Positions 35,410 through 45,800 of a stretch of DNA of 64,000 nucleotides are shown one piece after another. The first letter of the stretch is position 1; every line of letters starts with the position of its first letter. The translations under genes and the position numbers were made by a program. Origin of the DNA: Chitinophaga sp. S165 (GTDB taxonomy: Bacteria > Bacteroidota > Bacteroidia > Chitinophagales > Chitinophagaceae); contig NZ_QGTG01000003.1 of assembly GCF_003182155.1 (NCBI RefSeq), forward strand, positions 620,001-684,000, in the 5' to 3' direction. The notes beneath the pieces are model-generated. The model did not search any database. It was given only the letters and a program-made list of their open reading frames with translations, and was not told the origin of the DNA.

Positions 35410-36285
35410 ATGATGAACGAACAATTAAAAATTGAATTGGTAAATCCCCAAACCAATGTGTTGGCATTTAAACTGATACAGCTTAATGACGACGAGTATT
35501 TTAGAAGTCTGAAAAGCTTTAACTGCTATAAGATCATTTTAATTAAGAAAGGAAAGGGGCAATTGACTTTTGATACGGCCAGGTATGAGTTCTCTGAAAA
35601 TTGCTTGATCAGATTCCCCATATACCAACCTTTTCAAATCGAGTCAGATGGCCCGCTTGACGGAATATTACTTCGGTTCCATCCTGATTTTTTCTGGAAC
35701 CATAAATACGATGTGGAATTGACGAGCAAGCAGGTGCTGTTTAAGAGTGTTGGTGAAATTCCTTTGATAAAAATCAGTAATGAGGAAATGGCCCAACTGC
35801 TGCATCCCTTGGATCAACTCCTTTCAGAGCTTAACGACGACCGTTTAGGTCGTTACGACATTGCGATTTCCTGGGTGAAAATATTCATGATCTATGCCTC
35901 ACGGATAAAAAAAGAAAGAGGTATCATTCATTCAGCATCACTTTCAGAGGGGCATTATGTTACCCGGGAATTGATCAATGCAGTTGAAGCACACTTTCAG
36001 TACAAACACCGGCCGGCAGACTATGCAAAGCTATTGAACGTTACTGTCAAAACGCTGAATCGTATGGCTAAGCAATATCTCGGAAGGACTATTGGCGAGA
36101 TAATTTCAGAGCGCTTAATAACACAAGCCAAACATGAATTATATTTAAGTGATAAACCAATAAAACAAATTGCTTTCGATCTTGGATTTAATGACGTAGC
36201 CTATTTTAGCCGTTTTTTTAAGACGCATGCTACTGTGTCTCCGGAGGTATATCGTAAATCGTTGAGGGTCGATGTCAATTCATAA
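35410..36285 (+). CDS. AraC family transcriptional regulator
   Basis: 291 aa. Cupin-like N-terminal sensor (ILIKKGKGQLTF, then LIRFPIYQPFQIESDG) and a C-terminal AraC HTH pair (HRPADYAKLLNVTVKTLNRM, then KQIAFDLGFNDVAYFSRFFK). No partner gene is evident; targets could lie in the flanking region. Confidence 0.9.
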   Translation: MMNEQLKIELVNPQTNVLAFKLIQLNDDEYFRSLKSFNCYKIILIKKGKGQLTFDTARYEFSENCLIRFPIYQPFQIESDGPLDGILLRFHPDFFWNHKYDVELTSKQVLFKSVGEIPLIKISNEEMAQLLHPLDQLLSELNDDRLGRYDIAISWVKIFMIYASRIKKERGIIHSASLSEGHYVTRELINAVEAHFQYKHRPADYAKLLNVTVKTLNRMAKQYLGRTIGEIISERLITQAKHELYLSDKPIKQIAFDLGFNDVAYFSRFFKTHATVSPEVYRKSLRVDVNS

Positions 36286-36380
36286 TCAATCACTCCGAAC
36301 GGTTTGTAAATTTCAATACGAGCCCGTGCACATAGTGGGTTTAGCCGCTTCCCCGAACCTCATGCTGTAGATAACAAACA

Positions 36381-36971
36381 TTATTGATTAACCATGTTGC
36401 TGCGTATCCTGGCTAGTGTTTCCCTTGATATGCCAAGATATGAAGCGATCATAAACATAGGGAGGCGGTGATGCAATTGCGGAAAGGATCGGATAAATTG
36501 CCGGTATCGTTCTTCTGCCTGATGACTGAGCATCATATATATTCTGTCCCTGTTTGTATTATATTCGTCCGTGATAATTTTCGCATATAGTTTATCGAAA
36601 TTTGGTATCTCTCTTAAAAGTGTTTTGAAGCTGTCTACCGAAAATTGTATGATAGTGCTATCCTCCAGCGCATCTATAAATTCATTTGAAGGTGTGCCGG
36701 ATAAAAGACTTACGCGGTCGCTTACCCAATGATTGGCTGGTGAAAGACTGAAGATGTGCTCGTTACCATTGTTGCCGATCCGATATGACCGAAGGCATCC
36801 GCTGCATACGAGTGTGTGATACCTACATATATTTCCCTCACGCAATAAGTATTGCTTCTTATTAAGCTGCTTGGGTATTGCCTGCGATTTAATAAATGCA
36901 ATCTCCTTATCTGAAAATAAGCTATAGGTTCTGATATAATTTTCAAAATAATCTAATATACTCTCGGACAT
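36381..36971 (-). CDS. Crp/Fnr family transcriptional regulator
   Basis: 196 aa. cNMP-binding-like barrel (~20-110) followed by a short HTH at the C-terminus (MFMIASYLGISRETLARIR). It lacks iron-sulfur cysteines in an FNR pattern. It is oriented divergently from the DUF427 gene with a half-palindrome in between. It may use cyclic nucleotide, such as that made by the cyclase at 1825-2865; this is inference. Confidence 0.88.
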   Translation of the reverse strand: MSESILDYFENYIRTYSLFSDKEIAFIKSQAIPKQLNKKQYLLREGNICRYHTLVCSGCLRSYRIGNNGNEHIFSLSPANHWVSDRVSLLSGTPSNEFIDALEDSTIIQFSVDSFKTLLREIPNFDKLYAKIITDEYNTNRDRIYMMLSHQAEERYRQFIRSFPQLHHRLPMFMIASYLGISRETLARIRSNMVNQ

Positions 36972-37283
36972 TAATTCGGGATAGCTGATTAGCTTAAGTA
37001 AAAGAGCTCCATGTTCTCCGTGTCGTCATTTCCAGGTCCACTATTGAGGTCTTGCTCATTTTTTATTTTGCATAAACTCTACTTGGCTCATTTATTGAGA
37101 TAAAATTAACCTATATAACAAGGCCGGTAAATGGACAAAAGGGACATTTTGTTGTAAAGTCAGTCCGGCGTGATAAATATTACATCTGCCAGTAACATCC
37201 GGCTTCTGTGACATTTATCAATGTGTACCGAGATCAAATCATTTACTTTAGTACTCTAAATTTCGTTCTAAAAATTTGCGCTA
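36972..37283. other. divergent region with degenerate Crp/Fnr-type site
   Basis: 312 bases. At 37208-37221 GTGACATTTATCAA matches 11 of 14 bases of the palindrome at 30510. It lies 63 bases before the DUF427 start and about 240 bases upstream of the Crp/Fnr gene. Confidence 0.4.
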
Positions 37284-37565
37284 ATGAAAGCTGTTTATAA
37301 CCATCAGGTGATTGCAGAAAGTGACGATACTATAGTTGTTGAAGGAAACCACTATTTTCCTCCCGAATCAGTTAAAAGCGAGTTCTTGTCAGTATCTAAC
37401 ATGCATACGGTTTGTCCGTGGAAAGGTGTGGCCTCGTATTATCATGTAATTGTAAACGGAGAAAAAGCAGAAGATGCAGCATGGTATTATCCCGATACCA
37501 AAACTGCTGCCGAAAGCATTAAAGGATATATAGCGTTCTGGAATGGTGTCAAAGTGATCAGCTAA
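37284..37565 (+). CDS. DUF427 domain protein
   Basis: 93 aa, full length for the family. Recognised by NHYFPPESV near the start, CPWKGVASYYHV and AAWYYPDTKTAAESIKGYIAFW. Biochemical role of DUF427 is not established. Ends 14 bases before the convergent acyltransferase. Confidence 0.9.
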   Translation: MKAVYNHQVIAESDDTIVVEGNHYFPPESVKSEFLSVSNMHTVCPWKGVASYYHVIVNGEKAEDAAWYYPDTKTAAESIKGYIAFWNGVKVIS

Positions 37566-37578
37566 ATGATTTTCAGGT

Positions 37579-38781
37579 TCAGACAAGCGATGTCCTGTTT
37601 ACCTTCCCGGATGAACGGACTTTGGCCCTGTATTTCTTGCCAAGTGCGATGAATCTTACCTCTACATATGTATATGTAAAGTAGGAGATAGTTATAGTGA
37701 GTCCCAAAATCACCAACGTGAATATATTATCGATGTAGACATTGTGACTGGTAACAAACCTTATTTTTTCCGATCCGTTATCAGTGATAGTAATTAAGTT
37801 CTTATGCAGGACTTTTCCTGCCATTGTAATAACTGGCATCAGGGCTGCAAGAATACCTGCATGAATGATATAGATTGAATAAGATAGCTGGCCTAAAAAG
37901 AGGAAAGGCCTGGCTTTTAAAAGATCGGAAAGTGAACCCTTCTCAAATGCAAAAACCAGTATAGTAAATGCAAATATCAGGGAGATATAAATGTTCTTAT
38001 TTTCAATGTTGGCCAGTGTAATTAAAACAACAGAGGTAATAGCCAAACATTCTAATAGCGTAAATAACATTTTATTTAGAACAGCAGCCTCGGTTTTCTT
38101 GTATATAAAGAAGAGGAAGCATCCTGCAAAAAAACAGAACAGACCCCGTAATGCTTCATATGTTGGTATATTAATGTGTAGGAATAATGCCGTCAACGCA
38201 GTGAGGGATATGACTGCAAAAGCGAGCTTTTGCCTCGCCGGGATAAACATCAGCACCAATCCAAAAATCACGTACAGATAAAACTCTATGCTGATACTCC
38301 ATGAAACATAATTAAATGAATTTGAGCTTATACCAGGAATCCATGCGTGAATTAATAATAGATTTGGAAGGATCTGGCCGGGGGCCTGTTGATCCGTGAA
38401 CGGTTCCTTGTCAAATACCATACCTTTGGAAGAACCGTATAATTTAAATAGTTCCAGCCCCAGAAAAAATAGAAGCATTAGGATATGCATAGGGTACAGC
38501 CTGAATGTTCTGCCTATCATGAAGTCTTTCATTTTCTCCCTGTTAAACTTCGCTTCACCGTAGGTGTAACACATTACAAAGCCACTCAGTATGAAGAAAA
38601 ATTCGACAAAGCGATGCCCATTCCTAAAAAAGGAGTATTCTGAAAAGCTGTGTAAGATGCGGGTATGAAAGAGAACGACAAATACTGCGCAGATACCACG
38701 AAAGCTGTCAAGTGCGTGAAATCGTCTGGCAGCAGAAGGGGCTTTAATAGTATGCGTTGTATTTGACTGACGAGCTGACAT
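37579..38781 (-). CDS. acyltransferase 3 family membrane protein
   Basis: 400 aa with about ten hydrophobic helices. Near the N-terminus RFHALDSFRGICAVFVVLFH is the family's first-helix motif with catalytic His, followed by FFFILSGFVMCYTYG. Acyltransferase 3 enzymes transfer acetyl or other acyl groups to carbohydrates at the membrane. Substrate not deducible. Confidence 0.9.
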   Translation of the reverse strand: MSARQSNTTHTIKAPSAARRFHALDSFRGICAVFVVLFHTRILHSFSEYSFFRNGHRFVEFFFILSGFVMCYTYGEAKFNREKMKDFMIGRTFRLYPMHILMLLFFLGLELFKLYGSSKGMVFDKEPFTDQQAPGQILPNLLLIHAWIPGISSNSFNYVSWSISIEFYLYVIFGLVLMFIPARQKLAFAVISLTALTALFLHINIPTYEALRGLFCFFAGCFLFFIYKKTEAAVLNKMLFTLLECLAITSVVLITLANIENKNIYISLIFAFTILVFAFEKGSLSDLLKARPFLFLGQLSYSIYIIHAGILAALMPVITMAGKVLHKNLITITDNGSEKIRFVTSHNVYIDNIFTLVILGLTITISYFTYTYVEVRFIALGKKYRAKVRSSGKVNRTSLV

Positions 38782-39231
38782 CTAAGATTATATTTTCCTG
38801 CTAAAATAGAATTTTAGGATAAATATTTCGGTTTTAAGTATATATAGACGAAATAAGTATCAGGTTGAAAAGTTGAGGTATTTGTGTGCTCAGCATAAGC
38901 TTCAGAATATTCAAACAGGGGAAATTCTACACCCGTTACCCCTCGTATCGAATTCCTGAACCGGATCATTTGGCGATCAGGTAGTCATTACGCCACACAA
39001 TAAGACTACGTAAGCACGGTTAATCCTTTCTGGAAAGTTAGGTAAGCTACCTTTAGGCATGATATCGGCTTATTAAAAGTGTACTAAAAGGATATTAAAA
39101 GGGTATTTATATATCAAATCGATATTGAAGTGACCTTTAGATGACCTTTTAATGACATTTTAGATTAGTTATACGTACCTTAGAGAAGCGATACAGTAAA
39201 CTTGTAATTATAACCTCAAAACGACCTTTTT
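38782..39231. other. intergenic region with 11-bp tandem repeats
   Basis: 450 bases. From about 39070 there are three copies of a TAAAAGgrta-like unit and then three copies of an 11-base unit (consensus ATGACCTTTTA, at ~39130-39163), which are roughly complementary to the first set. See the separate feature. Confidence 0.5.
39070..39163. repeat. iteron-like direct and inverted repeats upstream of hypothetical gene
   Basis: Left part: TTAAAAGTGTA, CTAAAAGGATA, TTAAAAGGGTA. Right part: GTGACCTTTAG, ATGACCTTTTA, ATGACATTTTA, spaced 11 bases. The right unit reversed reads TAAAAGGTCAT, close to the left unit. A further CGACCTTTTTA runs into the start of the gene at 39232. One-helical-turn spacing suggests a protein-binding array. 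Confidence 0.6.
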
Positions 39232-39771
39232 ATGGCCATTGTTAAAGACAATATCCTCATGCAACTTGTACGGGGCACTCTCGGCAAGCAAATCACGATC
39301 TACGAAAGGAACGGGCAGATCATTATGGCGAAAAAACGCGGCCCTTCAAAGAAAAAGCCTACACAAAAGCAGCTGGAGGCGAGGCATAAGATGACTATTG
39401 CTTCGATGCGTGCGCAGGTAATGCTGGAAGATCCGCAGGTAAAGGCTTACTACCAGTCACTGGCAGGGCCAGGTCAAAATGCCTATAATATGGCAGTGAA
39501 GGATGCTTACCGCAGTCCTGAGATCCAGAATATAAAGTTAGAAGATGAGGAGGTTGTAGTGACTGCGCAAAATGAGTTCCGGGTAGCGGAAGTGGAGGTA
39601 AGGGTAATAGACGCTGACGGTGTTATTACCGAGAGTGGGCGTGCATTTTCAGGCTGGAACGGGATTGATTGGCATTATAAGATCACCGCGTTGCCTCCAG
39701 GCAGTAAAGTCATTGTGATAGCGAGAAGTTTGGTGGGAATTGCAACGGTGAAGGAATTGCTGATTACATAA
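39232..39771 (+). CDS. hypothetical protein
   Basis: 179 aa, no signal peptide or membrane segment. I do not recognise a family. The N-terminal ~65 residues are very basic (KKRGPSKKKPTQKQ), the rest is a beta-rich domain (EEVVVTAQNEFRVAEVEVRV, ending in VIVIARSLVGIATVKELL). The basic tail suggests nucleic-acid or membrane contact. It follows the tandem-repeat array, which may control it. Confidence 0.7.
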   Translation: MAIVKDNILMQLVRGTLGKQITIYERNGQIIMAKKRGPSKKKPTQKQLEARHKMTIASMRAQVMLEDPQVKAYYQSLAGPGQNAYNMAVKDAYRSPEIQNIKLEDEEVVVTAQNEFRVAEVEVRVIDADGVITESGRAFSGWNGIDWHYKITALPPGSKVIVIARSLVGIATVKELLIT

Positions 39772-40156
39772 GAAACGTTACCCGTTTACAAATTCTTCCT
39801 GGATGGGAGTTCTGTCTGCATATTCTCGAATATGCTTCAATTTGTTGACGATGGCGGATTACTTTGACATGTGTTGTTTCCACGTTAAAAGTGGACGGGT
39901 GTAGCTATGACTTTTCCTGTTGACCTATAGTTGTTGCTCTTTTTATTTTTTGCTGTTTAATTTAATCACAGAGATTCCCCTAAGTTTTCAACGTGGTCCG
40001 TTAACAAGACAATTATTCCAAAATGATACACAAACAAAAAAGCCCTACAGTCCTAACTATAGAGCTTTTAATTTTGTCGTGACGTCTATCCGATCTGGAA
40101 GTACTTCAATGTATTGATTTTCAATATAACTTGCGGAGCATTTTGCTTGTATGGAC
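39772..40156. other. intergenic region with possible decayed tRNA 3' part
   Basis: 385 bases. Around 40036-40110 there is an A-rich imperfect stem and then a stretch resembling the 3' flank and acceptor end of the tRNA-Pro gene (see finding). No ORF is convincing. Confidence 0.3.
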
Positions 40157-40807
40157 CTATTTCTTATAAATAATTAAATAAGCCATACCCACAGAAGCGT
40201 TTGCATTTTCACCTGCTGAATCAGGACCTATTTTCAAGCCCATATCCACTTTGTCGGAAGGTAGTTGCGTGTACAAATTCCCTGTTCGTCTTAAAATGCC
40301 AGGGTAACGTTCGGGAGCAATAATGCTACTGTTTTCTATAGCCTTACTATTTGTCATGTCGTATAACTCTACCTTTGCCGGAATCGGGCTACCCGATGTC
40401 AAGGCAACTGCCATGAAAATAATTGAGTCTACATTCTGATAGTCACTTTTACTAAAGGAAGGGAAAGCCGGAAGTATGGTGCCATTTGGATCATTAAACG
40501 ACAAATTGCCTCCTAGATATGCAGAGAGGACAACCTGTTTATCTGTATTGGCATTGGAACCATTACAAACATACTTTGTATCTTGAATTTCTTCGCCATC
40601 AAGTATATTGTTCCTGTTTTTATCAATGCCATTTTTAACAGTGATGCCTCCATTGGGGCATTTTTCTCCCGGCGCGTTTTGTTCGATGTCAACCAGGCTT
40701 TGGAGTCCGTTAGGGCCTTGTTCTTTATCCTTTTCGCAAGATGTTGATAAAGCAGCTGCAACGAAAAGTGTAATAAGAAGCCGTTTCCTGATAAACAATT
40801 CTTTCAT
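40157..40807 (-). CDS. lipoprotein with DUF7151-type Ca-loop-like motif
   Basis: 216 aa. Lipoprotein signal (STSCEK, Cys24). The middle carries CPNGGITVKNG and DKNRNNILDGEE with a following KYVCNG, a pattern I associate with small lipoproteins of Bacteroidota (a DxN-type loop between two cysteines). The rest is beta-rich. Function unknown; likely periplasmic or surface. Confidence 0.8.
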   Translation of the reverse strand: MKELFIRKRLLITLFVAAALSTSCEKDKEQGPNGLQSLVDIEQNAPGEKCPNGGITVKNGIDKNRNNILDGEEIQDTKYVCNGSNANTDKQVVLSAYLGGNLSFNDPNGTILPAFPSFSKSDYQNVDSIIFMAVALTSGSPIPAKVELYDMTNSKAIENSSIIAPERYPGILRRTGNLYTQLPSDKVDMGLKIGPDSAGENANASVGMAYLIIYKK

Positions 40808-40886
40808 AGTAGTTCGTAAGTTTTAGGTGATCTTTCCGTACATCCTGTATGAGCAGTTAAGACCTGCTGTAATTATGCATAATGAA

Positions 40887-40919
40887 AAAGCCTTTAACTA
40901 TTGATAAGTTAAAGGCTTT
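40887..40919 (-). terminator. terminator of tRNA-Pro
   Basis: AAAGCCTTTAACT pairs with AGTTAAAGGCTTT across a 7-base loop; on the minus strand the stem is followed by TT. It lies 9 bases after the tRNA 3' end. Confidence 0.75.
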
Positions 40920-40927
40920 CAACAAAG

Positions 40928-41001
40928 TCGGGACGACTAGATTCGAACTAGCGACCCCTTGCACCCCATGCAAGTGCGCTACCGGGCTGCGCCACGTCCC
41001 G
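40928..41001 (-). tRNA. tRNA-Pro (anticodon GGG)
   Basis: 74 bases on the minus strand. Acceptor arms CGGGACG/CGTCCCG with discriminator A. D arm GCGC/GCGC region, anticodon stem CTTGC/GCAAG with loop ATGGGGT giving anticodon GGG, T arm CTAG..TTCGAAT..CTAG. No encoded CCA. A TACATTTG -7 box precedes it on the same strand. Confidence 0.93.
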
Positions 41002-41033
41002 AACCGGTACCGCCGGTTTTTCACGACGGGATG

Positions 41034-41041
41034 CAAATGTA
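41034..41041 (-). promoter_or_regulatory. -7 box of tRNA-Pro
   Basis: Minus-strand TACATTTG matches TAnnTTTG, about 33 bases upstream of the tRNA 5' end at 41001. Confidence 0.5.
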
Positions 41042-41377
41042 ATGATAAATTTCATTTTTAAAAATTTTAATAAGCTTATTTTCTCTCTTCCGGAAACAGC
41101 TGACTATCAGTGTACTATCTGGTGGAAATGCCTTTACCGGGAATATATCTATCGAGATTACCCCACTTTTATTTATGCCCTTAAGTTCGTCCTGAAGGAC
41201 GGCAATTTCCTGACATTATAACGGCCGGTATTTACATGAAAAGAAGAAAATGGATATACATGCCCTGTATACCTGTTTAGAGGAGAAAAACGCCCCATTT
41301 ATCTGCATTACTGATGTCCAAAATTAGTAACGCAGAGTGTCCCCGGATGTGTATTTTTGCACCAAAAGAGAAGAATA

Positions 41378-41884
41378 ATGGAATTGCTATACAGACAAGC
41401 GGCTGCTGGGGAGATAGACATCGCACTGGTAATGTTAAAAGAAGCGGCGGAGGCAATAAGGCAAAAAGGGCTGGATCAATGGAGCATCTGGCTGAACCCT
41501 GGAGAGGACCAGGTTAAATGGATCCATGATGGTTTTGCTAACGGAGAGTTCTACTTTGTCGAAAATGAATCCGGAAGGAGCGTCGGTATGTTCCGGCTTT
41601 CAGAAGAGGACATACTTTACTGGGGCGTCCAGGAGAATAAAGCCGGCTATATCCATTCTCTTGTGGTAAGAAAAGAATTTGCAGGGCAGGAACTGGGGCA
41701 GGTGATGATGAAATATGTTGAGAAATATTTACTGACAAAAGGCATAAACCTCCTGCGACTTGATTGTAATGCTGCCAACAAATGGCTCTGTGCTTACTAT
41801 GAAAACGCCGGTTTTGTTAAAGTAGGGCAGAAGCAAATGCCGCATGCCCTGAACAATCTATATGAAAAACAGCTACGATCCTGA
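41378..41884 (+). CDS. GNAT family N-acetyltransferase
   Basis: 168 aa from the ATG at 41378 (a TTG further upstream is less likely). GCN5 fold: GYIHSLVVRKEFAGQELGQVMM for acetyl-CoA binding and YYENAGFVKVG near the end. Substrate unknown. Confidence 0.87.
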   Translation: MELLYRQAAAGEIDIALVMLKEAAEAIRQKGLDQWSIWLNPGEDQVKWIHDGFANGEFYFVENESGRSVGMFRLSEEDILYWGVQENKAGYIHSLVVRKEFAGQELGQVMMKYVEKYLLTKGINLLRLDCNAANKWLCAYYENAGFVKVGQKQMPHALNNLYEKQLRS

Positions 41885-42094
41885 GGCTGTTTTGTATATA
41901 ATAATTCTGGTCAGGGCTTCAATATCCGCTTCCTGCTCACGCTGTAATTATCAAGTCCGGGTGATGCCGGAATGCTTTAATCCAATTCTTCATAGCGTTC
42001 AACTTCATCTGCATACATCGGATAGAGGTCAACGATATTGATTTTTCATACCCCCATCTTATCCCTTATATTTACATTATAAATCCACCAAGTT

Positions 42095-42796
42095 ATGAAA
42101 ACACTCACCAAACTCTTCTTCATCGTCCTGTTTGCTATTGCAACGGTTTCCCAGTCAAAGGCCCAGTCAGAAGTTCTTGGCGCATGGAAATCCACCGCCG
42201 GTGGTACTACCTCTTTACTGTTGGTCACTCCGGGATATTTCAGTATTGCGGTGTATGATAATAGTGGTTTTAAATCCACGCAGGGAGGGACCTGGTATTC
42301 TTCTGATAACGGCGGTATGCTTAATATAGAGTTTAACTCGGCAGACCCATCAAAGGTGGGGAAACAATTTGCATCCACTGCTGAGTTCAATGAAGACCAA
42401 CTCACCACCACATTTGATGGTAACACAACAACCTGGAATAGAGTAGATAACGGCAACAGCCAGATGACCGGTGTATGGCAGATAACAGGCAGGGAAGCGA
42501 ATGGAAAAATGACTGAGATGAAACCCGGTGACAGAAAGACGATCAAGATCCTTACCGGTACAAAATTCCAGTGGATAGCAATGAATACCAAAACCGGTGA
42601 GTTCTTTGGCACGGGTGGAGGAACTTATACTTTTGAAAACGGTGTATATACAGAGAACATAGAATTCTTTTCAAGAGACAACAGCAGGGTAGGTGCTTCT
42701 TTAAGTTTTAAGGGGTCATTAAATGGTAATACATGGGATCATAGTGGTAAGAGTTCAAAAGGAGATCCTATTCATGAGGAATGGACGCGCAAGTGA
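42095..42796 (+). CDS. secreted protein, DUF4488/lipocalin-like
   Basis: 233 aa with a signal peptide (1-23). Two repeats of a lipocalin-like strand pattern beginning with LGAWKSTAGG and TGVWQITGREANG; Trp-rich starts. Assignment to the DUF4488-type family is by this pattern. Extracytoplasmic; function unknown. Confidence 0.75.
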   Translation: MKTLTKLFFIVLFAIATVSQSKAQSEVLGAWKSTAGGTTSLLLVTPGYFSIAVYDNSGFKSTQGGTWYSSDNGGMLNIEFNSADPSKVGKQFASTAEFNEDQLTTTFDGNTTTWNRVDNGNSQMTGVWQITGREANGKMTEMKPGDRKTIKILTGTKFQWIAMNTKTGEFFGTGGGTYTFENGVYTENIEFFSRDNSRVGASLSFKGSLNGNTWDHSGKSSKGDPIHEEWTRK

Positions 42797-42875
42797 TGGC
42801 TGCGTAATATGAAATCTACGTTAACATCCTGCCATTGTGTTGCATTGATTTGTACCCGACTATATTTTCGCGCTT

Positions 42876-45800
42876 ATGAAACCTATATGTATTAGCATCC
42901 TTTTGCTATTGTTGTGTTGTTTTACCCGCTCACAACTATCCGCGCAGACAACCCAGGCCTCTATTACAGGCGTTGTTACTGATGAAAGCAAACAACTTAT
43001 TCCGGGGGCATCTGTCCTTGTCAGGAATGAGTCTACTGGTTTCAGTAGCAGAACCGTTACCAATACCAAAGGTGAATTCTCGCTGAAGGAATTGCCCCTG
43101 GGAGGACCTTACACCATTACCATATCCTTTGTTGGCTATAGCGAACAGAAACGTACAGGATATTCACTGAACCAGGGCGACCTGGTAAAGGTGAATGTTG
43201 AAATGAAGTCTTCTGCTGTCAGCATGAATGAGATCACTGTAAGTGGTAGTGGACTTAAGAACAAGACGGAGAACTTCGGAGCGGCAACGACTGTAACGGC
43301 ACGTGACATCGCACGATTGCCTGTTAACGGCCGTAACTTCTCTTCTCTGATAGATCTTTCTCCGTTAAGTAATGGCAGTAATCTGGCAGGCCAGCTTGGT
43401 TCTTCTACGAATATCACTATTGATGGTACCAGTGCTAAAAACCCGACGTCCAGCAGTGGTACAAATACCCGTATCGGCGGACCGTACGCGCTGTCTATGG
43501 AAGCGATCAGGGAGTTTAAAGTAGTGACTAACCAGTATGATGTTACGTTCGGACGTAGCGGTGGCGGTACTATCAGTACCGTAACAAAGGCTGGTACTAA
43601 TACTTTCTCCGGTAGCGCTTTTCTTTATTATAGAGGCGATCAGTTAGCCAGCAACTACGACATCCGTGGTAATAAACGTATAAATGATTTCTCTACCAAA
43701 CAGTTTGGGTTCACTTTAGGCGGGCCAATCATTAAGGACAAGGCCCATTTCTTTGTAGCCTGGGACCGTCAGGCAGACGCCCGTCCTTTACAGCTTGCAG
43801 ATATTCAGTCGCCCGCCGATGAGAAACGTCTGAACGTGACACAGGCTACCCTGGATAATTTCCTGGCAATCGCACGTGGGAAGTATGGCGTTTCTAATGC
43901 ACCACAGTTCGGATCATTCGATAAGAAAAGAGGTACGGACGCTATTTTCGCACGTATTGACTGGCAGCTGAGTGATAAGAGCCTGCTGACATTGCGTGAT
44001 AACTATATCAGTGACCGCGCGCCGTTAGGTCGTGATGACAATAGCCCTATCAACCTGTACGAAGTATACGCAAATGCCAAAGCTGTTAATAATAGCATCC
44101 TGGCTACATTACGTACGGTGTTGAATCCGCGGTTAACGAACGAACTGAAAGTGCAGCACTTATATACGTTCGAAGAAAGCTCTCCGGGAGATCAGTTGCC
44201 CTCGGCGAACATCCCGCGCGGCATTGTAGAGCGTGTACAATCTGTAATGGGTACCGATACGGTATATCAGACCATTCAGTTAGGCGGCCAACGTTACTCT
44301 CCAGAACATTTCTACAACCACGTCGTACAGTTGATCGATAACGTCTATTTCAGCACAAATAAGGCGAACTTTACTTTTGGTACTGACATCATGTACAGCC
44401 ATATGAACTCTTTATATGGTAGTGAAATGAACGGCCGGTTCTATTTTACGGGTATGGATAACTTCAACAATATGAAACCTTACCGTTATGCGCGTGAGGT
44501 AGCATTAGCGGATGATCCGAGTGTTAAGCAGAACATCATCAGTGGCGCATTGTACGCACAGATGCAGACAAAGCTGTTCCGTGGGTTTGAAATGATCGCC
44601 GGTATCCGCGCTGATTATACTACTTATCTGAACAAGCCTAACTTCAATGAAACAGTATACCAGGACCTGGGATTACGTACTGATAACTCATTAACTACTT
44701 TCCAGGTGCAGCCACGCCTGCAGTTCAATTGGGATATCAATGAAAAACATACTGATTACCTGCGTTTCGGGGCAGCTATTTTCGGCTCTGACATCAACAA
44801 CTATGCAATGATCAACAACATGCTGTTTGATGGTACGAAGGTGCTCACAGTGGATGTTCAGGGTGCTAACGTACCTACTCCTAACTTCGTTGAGTACCGT
44901 AAGAACCCGGCTTCAGCACCAGGTAAAGAGTTGTTCGATGAATTGGGATTACCTCGTCAGGGTACCATCAATATGAATGGTAAGGACGCAAGGATCCCTG
45001 TTGTTTACAAAGCAAATATCTCTTACAGCCATTTCTTCTCCGACCGCTTCAAAATGGGTATTACCGGTTTTGCAACCATTGCGCGTAACAACTATATGTA
45101 TGTTGACCGTAATATGGCCGATCAGCCGTTCTTCCGTTTGGCGAATGAAGGGAACCGTGGTGTATATGTTCCTGCCAGTACAATTGCTACCTCCAATGGT
45201 GCTACTGACTGGATGAAAGGCCGTAAGAGCGACCGCGTGGGGCGTGTACTTGAGTTGAACAGTGAAGGTAAGGTGAACCAGTTTGCTTTTGTTGTAGACG
45301 GTACTTACCGCTACTGGAGAGATGGTGAGGTGTCTTTCAGTTATACTTGGAATGATGCAAAGGACAATACTTCTTACAACGGCGATGTGGCCAATACTGC
45401 GACATTGTCTCTGATGGTAAAGGATGATCCGCGTGACCTGCGTACAATGTCTTATTCTGATGGTCAGTTCCGTCATAAAGTGGTTTTCTATGGAACACTG
45501 CCTAGCTTCTGGGGTATCAATGTGGGTGTTCGTTACTCCGGTATCGGCGGTACGCGTTACTCACTGGCGGTGGGTGGTAATGTGAATGGTGATTTCGTAA
45601 ACTCCAATGACCTGGCTTATGTTTTTGATGTGAAAGACCAGAACGTTCCGGAGAAGATCCGTAAGGGTATTCAGTCTATCCTGGATAATCCGCTGGCTTC
45701 CGAGAGCATTAAAGATTACATTAAGAAAAGCAGTGGTAAGATAGCTGAAAGGAACGGCGGTGTGAATGGTTTCTATGGCACCTGGGACTTGAGAATAGGC

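Noticed and set aside
42046..42612. Minus-strand open frame of 188 codons opposite the secreted lipocalin-like gene
   Set aside because: Shadow frame; the plus-strand gene has a signal peptide and domain pattern.
44949..45476. Long minus-strand open frame of 175 codons inside the TonB receptor
   Set aside because: Antisense shadow of a clear gene.
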